NCBI RefSeq assembly: GCF_937129435.1
Contig: NZ_CAKZNF010000054.1
Location: 20,783-84,782 of the forward strand
DNA length: 64,000 nt
Source: an uncultured Parasphingopyxis sp.
GTDB taxonomy: Bacteria > Pseudomonadota > Alphaproteobacteria > Sphingomonadales > Sphingomonadaceae
Direction: 5' to 3'
Part shown: in pieces, positions 36,307-48,871 of the stretch
Layout of the letters: each line of letters starts with the position of its first letter
Numbering within the stretch: the first letter of the stretch is position 1
The notes under the pieces: model-generated
Seen by the model: the letters and a program-made list of their open reading frames with translations, nothing else
The model's database searches: none
What the model was told of the DNA's origin: nothing
Made by a program: the position numbers and the translations under genes

Positions 36307-36373
36307 TGCGGTTGCGGCTATCGGCTGCGCGCCGCGCTGGCAAGCCGAGCGGATCGATGAGAAGGAATTATTG

Positions 36374-37024
36374 ATGGCCTGGACCGACGAACGCATCGAC
36401 CAGCTGAAGAAGATGTGGGCCAAGGGAATGACCGCGAGCCAGATCGCCGACGAACTCGGCGGTGTCAGCCGCAACGCCGTGATCGGCAAGGCGCATCGCC
36501 TCGGCCTCAAATCGCGCCCCTCCCCGGTGAAGGCCAAGGAGGCGAAGCCGAAAAAGGCTGCGGCCAAGAAGAAAGCCGCGCCCAAGGCCAAGCCCGCACC
36601 GAAACCGGCTCCGGCCGCGGCGCCCAAGGAAGAGAGCAAGGCGGAAAGCGCCGCACCGGCCGCTCCTGCTCCGGCACCCGCTCCCTCGCAGCCGCAATAT
36701 CGCTCGATCGGGCCCGGCGGCTTTACGCGTCAGTCGCCCGGCGATCAGGCACCGCTACCCCCGGCTCCCCCGCGCCGGCTGGTCCCGGCCAAGCTCGATC
36801 CCGAATATGAGGACAAGACCGGGCTGCTCGATCTGACCGAAAAGATCTGCAAATGGCCGATGGGCCATCCCGGCGAACCCGATTTCCATTTCTGCGGCGA
36901 GCCGATCAACCCCGGCTTCCCCTATTGCGTCGAACATTGCGGGCGCGCCTTCCAGGCGCAGATGCCGCGCAAGGACCGCCGCCCGCCGCCCCCGCTTCCC
37001 TTTGGCGGCCCGCGGGTGCGTTGA
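36374..37024 (+). CDS. gcrA: Cell-cycle transcriptional regulator GcrA
   Basis: Sigma-70-associated regulator that activates genes at CcrM-methylated promoters in alphaproteobacteria; 216 residues. The N-terminal HTH (MAWTDERIDQLKKMWAKGMTASQIADELG...SRNAVIGKAHRLGL, about residues 1-46) is the DNA-binding part. A Lys/Ala/Pro-rich linker (about 50-115) leads to the C-terminal sigma-binding domain with CKWPMGHP...FHFCG...YCVEHC. Strong support for an alphaproteobacterial host. The DNA between the divergent genes is only 67 bp. Confidence 0.96.
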   Translation: MAWTDERIDQLKKMWAKGMTASQIADELGGVSRNAVIGKAHRLGLKSRPSPVKAKEAKPKKAAAKKKAAPKAKPAPKPAPAAAPKEESKAESAAPAAPAPAPAPSQPQYRSIGPGGFTRQSPGDQAPLPPAPPRRLVPAKLDPEYEDKTGLLDLTEKICKWPMGHPGEPDFHFCGEPINPGFPYCVEHCGRAFQAQMPRKDRRPPPPLPFGGPRVR

Positions 37025-37063
37025 TGGTTTGAACGGACCTTAGTCAGACGCAAACTAACCAGC

Positions 37064-37156
37064 GTCATTGCGAGCGCAGCGAAGCAATCCAGAGCCATTT
37101 GGCGCATCGATTGCAACTCTGGATTGCCGCGTCGCCTTCGGCTCCTCGCAATGACG
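37064..37156. repeat. CGTCATTGCGAG palindromic intergenic repeat
   Basis: 93-bp interrupted palindrome with outer arms CGTCATTGCGAG/CTCGCAATGACG and inner AATCCAGAG/CTCTGGATT arms. It sits between gcrA and the VOC gene, which converge, so it may terminate either. The same family recurs at 54916-55009 in the opposite orientation. Confidence 0.9.
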
Positions 37157-37172
37157 TCTCAATCTGAGCCGA

Positions 37173-37544
37173 TCACTGCTCCAGCTTCGACAGCACCGCG
37201 ACATTCATGCCGCCCGGCGCCTCGCTGAAATAGATGCGTTCGCCGTGCATATCCATCGGCCCTTGCACGGCGAGGCCGTTGGCCTTGGCCTGTTCTGCAT
37301 AGGCATCGGCATTGTCGACGACGATGTGGAGCATGATACCTTCGGGCATTCCCTCGCCCGCCGTCCAGATTTCCGTCCAGCTCGCTTCGCCAGCGGGGAA
37401 GACGGCGCCTGAAAAGCCATCTCCTTCTCCGCCGCCCATGTCGCGCTCGGCGAATCCCCAACCGGAATCGCCGAAAAAGCCCTGAAGCGCCTTCGCTTCG
37501 TCGAACGGCTTCACCGTACAGAACCTAATGCCAAGAACCGTCAT
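37173..37544 (-). CDS. Vicinal-oxygen-chelate (glyoxalase-like) superfamily protein
   Basis: 123 residues from ATG 37544 with GAGGA upstream. The beta-alpha-beta-beta-beta pattern of VOC domains is visible: MTVLGIRFCTV, HIVVDNADAYAEQAKANG, GPMDMHGERIYFSEAPGG. Metal residues of glyoxalase I are not obvious. Function unknown. Divergent from metZ. Confidence 0.8.
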   Translation of the reverse strand: MTVLGIRFCTVKPFDEAKALQGFFGDSGWGFAERDMGGGEGDGFSGAVFPAGEASWTEIWTAGEGMPEGIMLHIVVDNADAYAEQAKANGLAVQGPMDMHGERIYFSEAPGGMNVAVLSKLEQ

Positions 37545-37651
37545 ATCCTCACTCCCGCTATGCACCGCCCAGCATATTCTTGGCCGCCACGCCCTGCCAA
37601 GGGCGCAAATCGCATTGACGCGCCAGTGACCGGCTTGGCAAAGCAAGCACC

Positions 37652-38860
37652 ATGAAACGTTCGACCGGACAGGATCGCGAAAAGACGCGCCATTGGCGCC
37701 CCGCCACGCAGGCGGTGCGCGGCGGCACGGCGCGGTCCGAATGGGGCGAGACGTCCGAGGCGATCTTCCTGACTTCGGGCTACGCCTATGATTGCGCGGC
37801 CGATGCCGCAGCGCGCTTTGCCGGCGACCAGCAGGGCATGACCTATTCGCGCCTCCAGAACCCGACCGTGGAGATGCTGGAGCAGCGGATCGCGCTGATG
37901 GAGGGCGCCGAGGCGTGCCGTTGTCAGGCGAGCGGCATGGCGGCGATGACGGCGGCGCTTTTGTGCCAGCTCGAAGCGGGCGACCATATCGTCGCCGGCC
38001 GCGCGGCCTTCGGGTCGTGCCGCTGGCTCACCGATACGCTGCTGCCGAAATTCGGGATCGAGACAACGACCGTCGACGCGCGCGACCCCGACCTGTGGAA
38101 GTCCGCCATCCGGCCGGAAACGAAGCTGTTCTTCTTCGAAACCCCTGCCAACCCCACCATGGATGTCGTTGATCTGAAAGCGGTTTGCGAAATCGCAAAG
38201 GAACGCGACATCCTGACGGTGGTCGACAACGCCTTTGCGACAAGCGCTCTGCAGCGCCCGCTCGAATTCGGCGCCGATATCGTCGCCTATAGCGCCACCA
38301 AGATGATGGACGGCCAGGGCCGCGTCCTCGCCGGCGCGGTCTGCGGCAGCGAGGATTTCATCGAGAACACCCTGCTTGCCTTCACCCGCAATACCGGCCC
38401 GACGCTGTCCGCATTCAACGCATGGGTGGTGCTCAAGGGGCTCGAAACGCTCGACCTGCGCATAAGGCGGCAGAGCGAAAATGCGCTCGAAGTCGGCCGC
38501 TTCCTCGAAAGCCGCGTGCCCCGGATCAATCATCCGGGTCTGCCGAGCCATCCGCAGCACAATCTCGCGATGAGCCAGATGGACGCGGCGGGGCCGATCT
38601 TCTCCTTCTATCTCGATGGCGGACGGAGCCAGGCGCATGGTCTGCTCGATGCGCTCGAACTCGTCGATATTTCGAACAATATCGGCGATTCGCGCAGCCT
38701 GATGACCCACCCTGCTTCGACCACGCATAGCGGCCTCAGCGAAGAGGTCCGTGCCGAAATGGGAATCGAGGAAGGCATGCTGCGGATCAATGTCGGCTTG
38801 GAGGACCCACAAGACCTGATCGACGACCTCGACGGGGCGTTGAAGGCGGTCGGGCTGTGA
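37652..38860 (+). CDS. metZ: O-succinylhomoserine sulfhydrylase
   Basis: PLP enzyme of methionine synthesis joining sulfide to O-succinylhomoserine; 402 residues. It has the Cys/Met metabolism motifs YSRLQNPTVEMLEQR, ASGMAAMTAALLC, ETPANPTMDVVDLKA, VVDNAFATSALQRPLEFGAD and the PLP lysine in YSATKMMDGQGR. TTHSGLS is the C-terminal motif. The stop overlaps apaG by 4 nt. I saw no SAM riboswitch in the 107 bp upstream. Confidence 0.94.
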   Translation: MKRSTGQDREKTRHWRPATQAVRGGTARSEWGETSEAIFLTSGYAYDCAADAAARFAGDQQGMTYSRLQNPTVEMLEQRIALMEGAEACRCQASGMAAMTAALLCQLEAGDHIVAGRAAFGSCRWLTDTLLPKFGIETTTVDARDPDLWKSAIRPETKLFFFETPANPTMDVVDLKAVCEIAKERDILTVVDNAFATSALQRPLEFGADIVAYSATKMMDGQGRVLAGAVCGSEDFIENTLLAFTRNTGPTLSAFNAWVVLKGLETLDLRIRRQSENALEVGRFLESRVPRINHPGLPSHPQHNLAMSQMDAAGPIFSFYLDGGRSQAHGLLDALELVDISNNIGDSRSLMTHPASTTHSGLSEEVRAEMGIEEGMLRINVGLEDPQDLIDDLDGALKAVGL

Positions 38861-39255
38861 ACGCCTTTTTCCCCTATGCCGCCCGGACGCGCGATGTGAT
38901 CGTGCGGGTCGCGGTCAGCTTCCTTCCCGAACAGTCGGAACTGGATAAGGGCCGCTGGTTCTGGGCCTATCACGTCCGCGTCGAAAATGCGGGCAACGCG
39001 CCGGTCCAGCTGCTGACCCGGCACTGGCTGATCACCGACGGCGACGGCGTCCGGCACGAGGTGCAGGGCGAGGGCGTGATCGGCGAGCAGCCGATGATCG
39101 CGCCCGGCGAAACCTTCGACTACGTGTCCGGTTGTCCGCTCACCACGCCCACCGGCGAGATGGAGGGCAGCTACCATATGATCAGCGAGAGCGGCGAGAC
39201 CTTCGACGCCGTCATCCCCTGCTTTCCCCTGGCCGGACCGGCGGTCACGCAATGA
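38857..39255 (+). CDS. apaG: ApaG domain protein
   Basis: 132-residue ApaG, a small beta-sandwich protein linked to Co/Mg efflux in enterobacteria; its biochemical role is unsettled. Signatures are the FYWAYHVRVENAG-like WFWAYHVRVENAGN, GEGVIGEQPMIAPGETFDYVSGCPLTTPTGEMEGSY. It overlaps metZ and the LysR gene at each end, a fully overlapping four-gene unit. Confidence 0.95.
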   Translation: MNAFFPYAARTRDVIVRVAVSFLPEQSELDKGRWFWAYHVRVENAGNAPVQLLTRHWLITDGDGVRHEVQGEGVIGEQPMIAPGETFDYVSGCPLTTPTGEMEGSYHMISESGETFDAVIPCFPLAGPAVTQ

Positions 39256-40006
39256 AGCGTACCCTTCTCCCGCTGAACGGACTGCGCGTGTTCGACGCCG
39301 CGGCACGGCATCTCTCCTTCACCCGCGCCGCCGACGAACTCGCGGTGACGCCGGCCGCCGTCGGCCAGCAGATTCGCGCGCTCGAGGATACGCTCGGCGT
39401 CGTCCTGTTCCGCCGCACCCCCAAGGGGCTCGAACTGACGCCCGAAGGCGAACGCGGACTCGACGCCTTGCGCGCGGGTTTCCTGCAGTTCGAGGACAGC
39501 GTTCGCGCGATGCGGCAGGGCCAGTCGTCGAATCGGCTGACGATCGCCGCGCCGCGCGATTTCTCCCGTTACTGGCTGCTCCCGCGCCTCGCCGACTATG
39601 CCAAGAGCGACGGCGATCTGCGGTTTCAGCTGATCGCGGCAGACGAGCCGCTCGATTTCACCGAGGCCAATCTCGATCTCGCCATCCGTTTCGTCGACGG
39701 GCCGGGCGAGCTCCAGGGCGTTCGACTGGGCGATCCGGAAGCGGTGTGGGTCGGCGAAGGCGACCTTCTCTGTTGGGAGGGAGGCAAGGCCGAGGAAATC
39801 CGCCTGATCGTCGGCGATGCGGGGCTCGCCATGGAGGCCGCGCGCGCAGGTATGGGCCGAGCGCGCGTTCCGCGGCTGCTGGCCGAGGCGGCCGGGGTAG
39901 AGATCGGCGAAACCGAACCGGCACAACGCGCCTATTGGATGATGGCACCGCTTCCGCAATGGCGACAGCAGAAGGTCCGCCAGCTGGTCGCCGCGCTGAC
40001 CGGCTG

Positions 40007-40007
<1 letters not shown>
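39252..40007 (+). CDS. LysR-family transcriptional regulator (GcvA-like)
   Basis: 251 residues, shorter than the usual ~300 of LysR proteins. The N-terminal winged HTH is canonical: LNGLRVFDAAARHLSFTRAADELAVTPAAVGQQIRALEDTLG (about residues 7-48). The effector domain is GcvA-like but truncated. Start at ATG 39252 overlaps the apaG stop. Its target may be neighbouring metabolic genes; that is inference. Confidence 0.9.
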
Positions 40008-43619
<3,612 letters not shown>

Positions 43620-43647
43620 GGCCGCATTCTAGCCGTTGTCGGAGAAG

Positions 43648-44691
43648 CTACAATGCTGCGATCACCGCATCGCCCGCTTCCCGCGTGGTGGCCTTCCCAC
43701 CGAGATCTGCTGTCCGCAGGCCAGCGGCGAGTGCCACCTCCACCGCCTTCTCGATACGGGCCGCTGCATCTCCGAGCCCCAGCGAATAGCGCAGCATCAT
43801 CGCGGCGGAGAGGATCGTCGCCAGCGGGTTCGCGATCCCCTGCCCCGCAATATCGGGCGCCGAGCCGTGGATCGGTTCGTAAAGCCCCTTCCCGCCCTCG
43901 TCGAGCGAGGCCGAGGGCAGCATGCCGATCGACCCGGTGCACATGCTGGCAAGATCGGAGAGGATGTCGCCGAACAGGTTCCCCGTGACGATCGTGTCGA
44001 ACTGCCCCGGATCCTTCACCAGCTGCATCGCGGCATTGTCGACATAGAGATGGCTGAGTTCGATGTCGGGATAGTCGGCCGAGATCTCGGTCACGACGTC
44101 GCGCCAGAGCTGCGAGGTTTCGAGCACATTCGCCTTGTCCACCGAACAGAGCCTGCCGCGCCGCGCCCGCGCCGTTTCGAACCCGGTCTTCGCGATCCGG
44201 CGCACCTCGCCCTCGTCGTACGACATGATGTCATAGCCCTGCCGCAGCCCGGCATCGGTCGCGCGCATCCCCTTCTCGCCGAAATAAACGTCGCCGTTGA
44301 GCTCACGCACGATCATCAGGTCGATGTTGCCGGCAATGTCGGCGCGCAATGCCGAGGCATCGGCGAGCGCGGGGATCGTCGCGGCGGGGCGCAGATTGGC
44401 GTAAAGGCCCAGCTCGGCGCGCAGCCCCAGGATCGCCTGTTCGGGCCGCAAATGGCGTTCCAGCGCGTCGCAATCGGGATCGCCGACGGCACCGAACAGG
44501 ATCGCATCGGCGCGCTTCGCGAGGTCGAGCGTCGCTTCGGGCAGCGGATGCCCCACCGCCTTGAACGCGGCACCGCCAACAGGGGCTTCCTCGAAAACAA
44601 GCCCGCCGATCTCGAGCGTATCCAGCACGCGCACCGCCTCGGCGATCACTTCCGGTCCGATCCCGTCTCCGGGCAGCAATGCAACGAGCAT
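43648..44691 (-). CDS. leuB: 3-isopropylmalate dehydrogenase
   Basis: NAD-dependent oxidative decarboxylation in leucine synthesis; 347 residues from ATG 44691. GGGAG lies 9 nt upstream; the ATG 9 nt earlier is too close to it. Signatures are [50 protein letters not shown] and the metal/substrate signature [31 protein letters not shown] is the second loop. recO ends 17 bp upstream on the same strand. Confidence 0.97.
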   Translation of the reverse strand: MLVALLPGDGIGPEVIAEAVRVLDTLEIGGLVFEEAPVGGAAFKAVGHPLPEATLDLAKRADAILFGAVGDPDCDALERHLRPEQAILGLRAELGLYANLRPAATIPALADASALRADIAGNIDLMIVRELNGDVYFGEKGMRATDAGLRQGYDIMSYDEGEVRRIAKTGFETARARRGRLCSVDKANVLETSQLWRDVVTEISADYPDIELSHLYVDNAAMQLVKDPGQFDTIVTGNLFGDILSDLASMCTGSIGMLPSASLDEGGKGLYEPIHGSAPDIAGQGIANPLATILSAAMMLRYSLGLGDAAARIEKAVEVALAAGLRTADLGGKATTREAGDAVIAAL

Positions 44692-44707
44692 TATTGTCAT
44701 CTCCCGC

Positions 44708-45439
44708 TCAGGCCGCGCGTTTCAACCGCTCGACCAGCCGTGTCCGAGCCGCCATGACATCCTTGCGCCGCTCCGCCAACAGGTCGCGCGCGATAAAATG
44801 GCCGGTGATCGCCAGCCCCTGAAAGATCGCGTCCCAATCCTCGACCCGGCCGCCATCGCGCAGGAAACCGGGCAGCGGCAGCAGGGAGGCGGCATAGGCC
44901 GTGCCCTTCTCCCGGCTGACCGCGATGCCCGATTTCGGGCTGACCCAGGCGAGATCGCCGGAATCGCCATCGGCGGCGCAGCGGTTGAGATCGAGCCCGA
45001 AGCCGAGCTCCGACAGCAACAGCAATTCGTAGCGCACCAGCGCCGCCGCCCAGTCCCTTGCGCGCGGCGCCGCTTCGACCGCCGCCAGCACGCCGTCCAG
45101 CGCGTCGTAAAGCCGCGGATAGCCATGGCCTTCCGGCAATGTCGCCGCCGTCAGCGCGCAGCTCCATTCTATCGCCGCAGCGGCAAGCGGCTCTTCGAAC
45201 AGGCCGCCCCGGCTGTGCACGAGATCGAGAGTCAGGCTGGCGAGTTGCTCATCGGTGCGCGCACGGAACTCGGCGTCGACGAGGTTGCCGGGCTGCAGCA
45301 CCGGCCGCAGGCGCCGGGACCGGCCGCCGCGGACATAGCCGGCCATCAGCCCCTGTTCGGGCGTCATCAGTCGCGCGATCGTGCCATGCTCGCCATGGTG
45401 ACGGAGCGCGCAGACGATGGCGGGGGTGCGGAATTGCAT
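44708..45439 (-). CDS. recO: DNA repair protein RecO
   Basis: Recombination mediator that loads RecA through RecFOR; 243 residues. The N-terminal OB-fold is visible ([34 protein letters not shown]), followed by the helical domain. Cysteine pairs of zinc-binding RecO forms are not evident. Cotranscribed with leuB downstream. Confidence 0.93.
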   Translation of the reverse strand: MQFRTPAIVCALRHHGEHGTIARLMTPEQGLMAGYVRGGRSRRLRPVLQPGNLVDAEFRARTDEQLASLTLDLVHSRGGLFEEPLAAAAIEWSCALTAATLPEGHGYPRLYDALDGVLAAVEAAPRARDWAAALVRYELLLLSELGFGLDLNRCAADGDSGDLAWVSPKSGIAVSREKGTAYAASLLPLPGFLRDGGRVEDWDAIFQGLAITGHFIARDLLAERRKDVMAARTRLVERLKRAA

Positions 45440-45460
45440 GGCGCATTCCCTACCCCACGC

Positions 45461-45552
45461 CGTTATTGCAGCGAAAGCTGGAATCTCCGGCTGGTCCTTG
45501 AGACCCCGTCATTGCGAGCGAAGCGAAGCGTCGCCTTGAGCTCCGCGCAATG
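45461..45552. repeat. Decayed CGTCATT-type palindrome units
   Basis: Two short related units: CGTTATTGCAGC GAAA GCTGGAATCT (about 45461-45486) and CGTCATTGCGAGCG...CGCAATG (45507-45552). They resemble shortened copies of the units near 61967 and 37064, in the gap between recO and the transferase gene. Confidence 0.6.
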
Positions 45553-45562
45553 CCGCCGAGAA

Positions 45563-46477
45563 TTACCGCCGGATGGTCTTCGCTACCCGTTCGAGGCGCA
45601 GTGCCTTCACGCCACGCTTGGCCAGCGCCATCGACCCGTCGAAGCCTTTCAGCGAAGCTATCAGCGCGCGATGGCCGAATGTCGGTTTGAGGAGCAACAG
45701 GTCGACACAATCGACGCTGCCCGTCGCGAACTGGCGCTTGTGCTGCCCGTCGCCCTCGGTGAAGTCGAAACGGCGGAACCGGCCTTCTTCGATCACCTGC
45801 CGCATCGCTTCGATCTGCAGCACCGCGCCGGGCGAATATTTGGCGAAGGCCGGGTCATAGCCGAGATAGGCGTAAATCAGCGTGTCGCCGTCCGCCGGAG
45901 CGTAGAGATAGCTGACCGGCTCGCCATCGACGAACAGCAGCCACGCGCGCAGCTCGTCGCGCCCGGCAAGGCGCCGCATCTCGGCCTGCGCGTCGGCGCC
46001 ATCGGGAAGGCCGGCGTCGAGAAGACGCTCCTGATAGGTCTTTTCCGATACCTGGCGCGCGAGATCGTAAAATTCGCTCATTTCGCCAAGCGTGCGATAG
46101 CAACGCAGATCGAGCATTCCGCCTGAGAGCTTCTCGAACTTGCGAACCTTGCGCCGCAATGTCGACCGGCTTTTGCCCGAAAACGTGGCCATATAGTCGT
46201 CGAAGCTGGCTGAGAGATCGGCATAGCGGCGGGCGTAGCGCTGGCGCTCCAACGGTAGCGCGCCGGGCATCTGCGCTTCGACCGCATCGCGCCGCGATAC
46301 TGGAAGCGATGTCACGAGATAGCCGTGATCGCCAGGAGCGAGCGGCGGTAAAATGACCGCCTTGTCGCCAAGCGCGTCGCCGAGCGACAGGCCGATCCGC
46401 ACCAGCCGCCGGCGCACGGCGAGCAGCGTCCGGGCACCCACCTGGAAGCGCAGGGGCTGCGGCAGCGCGGCGGTCAC
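45563..46477 (-). CDS. FemAB/GNAT-type transferase (cellulose CelD-like)
   Basis: 304 residues with a GTG start at 46477 that overlaps the deacetylase stop by 4 nt (GTGA), so the two are coupled. The sequence matches CelD/FemAB-like acetyltransferases used in exopolysaccharide or cell-wall modification: YARRYADLSASFDDYMATFSGKSRSTLRRKVRKF and LLFVDGEPVSYLYAPADGDTLIYAYLGYDPAFAKYSPGAVL. It is distinct in sequence from the second transferase at 47544. Likely cytoplasmic; substrate unknown. Confidence 0.8.
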   Translation of the reverse strand: MTAALPQPLRFQVGARTLLAVRRRLVRIGLSLGDALGDKAVILPPLAPGDHGYLVTSLPVSRRDAVEAQMPGALPLERQRYARRYADLSASFDDYMATFSGKSRSTLRRKVRKFEKLSGGMLDLRCYRTLGEMSEFYDLARQVSEKTYQERLLDAGLPDGADAQAEMRRLAGRDELRAWLLFVDGEPVSYLYAPADGDTLIYAYLGYDPAFAKYSPGAVLQIEAMRQVIEEGRFRRFDFTEGDGQHKRQFATGSVDCVDLLLLKPTFGHRALIASLKGFDGSMALAKRGVKALRLERVAKTIRR

Positions 46478-47430
46478 AGCGCCACCTTCTCCAGCATGTT
46501 CGCCGTTAATTGCTCGGCCATACGGTTGGCGACGGTGAAGAACGAGATGGGTACGGGGTGCGCGGGAATGTCGAGCGGGACGCGGTCGAGATCGGCGAAA
46601 TGCGTGGTCTGCGCCTTGTCCGCGCGGCGGGCGAGCATGGCGCAGAGCCGATCGAACCGCGCCTTGATCAGGCGATTGGGCCGCTGCCCGTCGCGCGTCG
46701 CCAGTTCGAAACTGTGCCCGACGATCGTGAAGACCGGCAGGCGTTCCTTGATGGCATGATCGATGCCGGACCGCATTTCGCTCCGCGAGATCGCGCAGAT
46801 CTGCGTGTGGCGAAGGCCGCCGCCCGGCACCCGCAATTGGGTCACGGGAATTTCGACGATGCCCTTTTCCTCGGCCGGCGTGATCTGGTGTTCGGGCAGA
46901 TCGATTGCGCTCGGCCACGGCGCCTCGCAGCCATTGTGGCTGGTGTCATAGGTGAAGCCGAGATCGCGCAGCGCTCGTAGCGTGTCGGTGTTCGCCGCAT
47001 AGCTGCCCGAGCGGAAAGCGACGGGCATCGGCGCACCGGCTTCGATGAGCCATTCGCGTGCCTGGGCGATGATTTCGCGCTGCTCGTCATAACCGAATTC
47101 GGTGAGTTCGAAGCGCATCTTTTCGGGATCGCTGTCATGCTTTGCGGCATCGAGCCACATGGGATGACAGTGTAGCTGCACGCCCTGCCCGCCTTCGAGC
47201 ACGGTTTCGACCATGCGTTTGACCGGATCGAGCCCAAAAATCGCGGCCGGCATCGGATCGATGAAGAAACAGGCTTTGAGGCCGAATTCGCGGAGTTTTT
47301 CGAGCTGATAGCTCAGCCCGACCCCGCCCGGCTCGACACTGCGCGCGTAGTTGTCGCGCCAATCCGCCCCGGCGACATGATGCCGCCAGGTGAGCTCGGT
47401 ATCGACAGTGATCAGCACGCGCGTCGCCAT
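46474..47430 (-). CDS. Polysaccharide deacetylase-like protein
   Basis: 318 residues in the NodB/carbohydrate-esterase-4 superfamily. Metal motif 1 reads ITVDTELTW, motif 2 LHCHPMW instead of the usual H-S/T-x-x-H-P, and motif 3 FRSGSYAAN. The divergent second box leaves the activity uncertain. It probably removes acetyl groups from a surface polysaccharide or a precursor, in line with its coupled transferase neighbour. Divergent from the 47544 gene with 113 bp between. Confidence 0.85.
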   Translation of the reverse strand: MATRVLITVDTELTWRHHVAGADWRDNYARSVEPGGVGLSYQLEKLREFGLKACFFIDPMPAAIFGLDPVKRMVETVLEGGQGVQLHCHPMWLDAAKHDSDPEKMRFELTEFGYDEQREIIAQAREWLIEAGAPMPVAFRSGSYAANTDTLRALRDLGFTYDTSHNGCEAPWPSAIDLPEHQITPAEEKGIVEIPVTQLRVPGGGLRHTQICAISRSEMRSGIDHAIKERLPVFTIVGHSFELATRDGQRPNRLIKARFDRLCAMLARRADKAQTTHFADLDRVPLDIPAHPVPISFFTVANRMAEQLTANMLEKVAL

Positions 47431-47543
47431 GCCAAGCGCATAGCCCGCGCCCGGATAAGATTGCGTAAACCGGCCGATAACGAAAAATCGTGCTTCAACC
47501 GCATCTTAAGCCATGATGACTATATCCGACGAAACGGGAGAAG

Positions 47544-48644
47544 ATGTCGATGCTGATGCGGCAGGAATATGCGATTGCTGCGGATGATGAAGGTCGGCCT
47601 GCGCAGGGCTGGGCCGTTGCCGATGACGCGGCGCTTGCTGCGCTCGTCGACGCCGCCGCGCCTTTGCACGCCTTCCTGCGCCCCGCATGGTATCGCGCCG
47701 CCGCCTCCGACGTCACTTTCCACGTTTATGAGCGCGACGGCGAGCCGGTCGCCGCCTTTCCCATCGCGCCGCGCCGAATGGGCCCGCTGACGATCAATGA
47801 AGTGGCCGGTGCATATTGGCCCTTCCGCAGCGTGCCGATCCGCGAGGACGCCGGCGATGCGATACTTCTGGCGATGCTGTCCGGCAGCGATGCCCGCGCT
47901 GCGCTCGGCAAGGCGTGGCGCGTCGGCCCGATCCAGGGCAACGACCCGTCGATCGAGCGGTTGCTGCCGCTTGCCGCACCAGCCGGCTGGGCCGTTTTCA
48001 AGCGCACCATCTCGCACAGCTACGACATCGATGTCGCCGCCTTGCGGGCGAAGAAGGCATGGCCCAGCAAGTCGGCGATTCGCCAGTCGCGCAACTATGC
48101 CAATCGCCTCGGCCGGATCGGTGAGGTGAGTTATCGCAAGGTGACCGGCGCGGACTGGACGGCAGACGACCGCGATGCCCTAGCCCGGATCGAGGCCGAG
48201 AGCTGGCTCGCCGAGATCAGCGACGGCGCCGATACCAAGTTCCTCGATCCCGAACGCCGCAGGATGTGGGAGGACGCGGCGCGCGATCCGGTGCTCGCGC
48301 CACTGATGTTCGCGCATATCATGTATCTCGATGAAGCGCCGATCGCCTTCACCTTCGGGCTGGCGGTCGGCGATACACGCTACCAGATCGCGAACAATTT
48401 CAGCGAGAAATACAAGGAATACAGCCCCGGCCGGATCATCCTGACGTTCGATTTCGCCGATGCGGCGGAACGCGGCGTTCCGGTCATCGACTGGGGCGCC
48501 GGCGATGGCGGATACAAGGCGCGCTACGGCGCGAAAGCCGGGCCGGAAATCTGCGACCTGCTCTTCGTCGACGACGGAATTCTGGCGAGGATGGCCAGGC
48601 CTCTGCTGAAACGCCAGGGCTGGGAACTTATTTCCGATCGTTAA
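47544..48644 (+). CDS. GNAT/FemAB-family transferase, envelope-linked
   Basis: 366 residues; the start at 47544 or 47550 (better spacing from GGGAG). It resembles the CelD/BcsL family of acyltransferases, with an FSEKYKEYSPGRIILTFDFADAAERGVPVIDWGAGDGGYKARYGA stretch typical of the C-terminal half. Together with the divergent deacetylase pair it forms a three-gene group likely modifying the same glycan, though that is inference from position and family. Confidence 0.78.
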   Translation: MSMLMRQEYAIAADDEGRPAQGWAVADDAALAALVDAAAPLHAFLRPAWYRAAASDVTFHVYERDGEPVAAFPIAPRRMGPLTINEVAGAYWPFRSVPIREDAGDAILLAMLSGSDARAALGKAWRVGPIQGNDPSIERLLPLAAPAGWAVFKRTISHSYDIDVAALRAKKAWPSKSAIRQSRNYANRLGRIGEVSYRKVTGADWTADDRDALARIEAESWLAEISDGADTKFLDPERRRMWEDAARDPVLAPLMFAHIMYLDEAPIAFTFGLAVGDTRYQIANNFSEKYKEYSPGRIILTFDFADAAERGVPVIDWGAGDGGYKARYGAKAGPEICDLLFVDDGILARMARPLLKRQGWELISDR

Positions 48645-48694
48645 CCTGACCGAGAGCGGCCGCACTTAGAGTGCTCGGCGTCAGGAGAAATTCC

Positions 48695-48868
48695 ATGAAA
48701 TTCGTGACCCTTCAATCGCGTGGCGGCAAGTATCTCGTCGTCGCGGACAATATCGCCTGGTTGCGCGAGGATGAGAACGGCCAGACCAAGGTCGGCATGG
48801 TCGGCGGGAGTCCGTTGCTGGTGGTCGGCAGCGTGGACGAAATTGCCGCTGCCGTGATGGGCGACTGA
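48695..48868 (+). CDS. Small conserved protein of unknown function
   Basis: 57 residues; AGGAG 7 nt before the ATG. It is beta-rich with the pattern KFVTLQSRGGKYLVVADNIAWLREDENG, which suggests a small domain of the FlbD/LytTR-like kind, not a membrane protein. Length and codon use support a real gene. Convergent with uvrC (3 bp between stops). Confidence 0.65.
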   Translation: MKFVTLQSRGGKYLVVADNIAWLREDENGQTKVGMVGGSPLLVVGSVDEIAAAVMGD

Positions 48869-48871
48869 GCC

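Noticed and set aside
37545..37651. SAM riboswitch upstream of metZ
   Set aside because: No SAM-I or SAM-II core seen in 107 bp.
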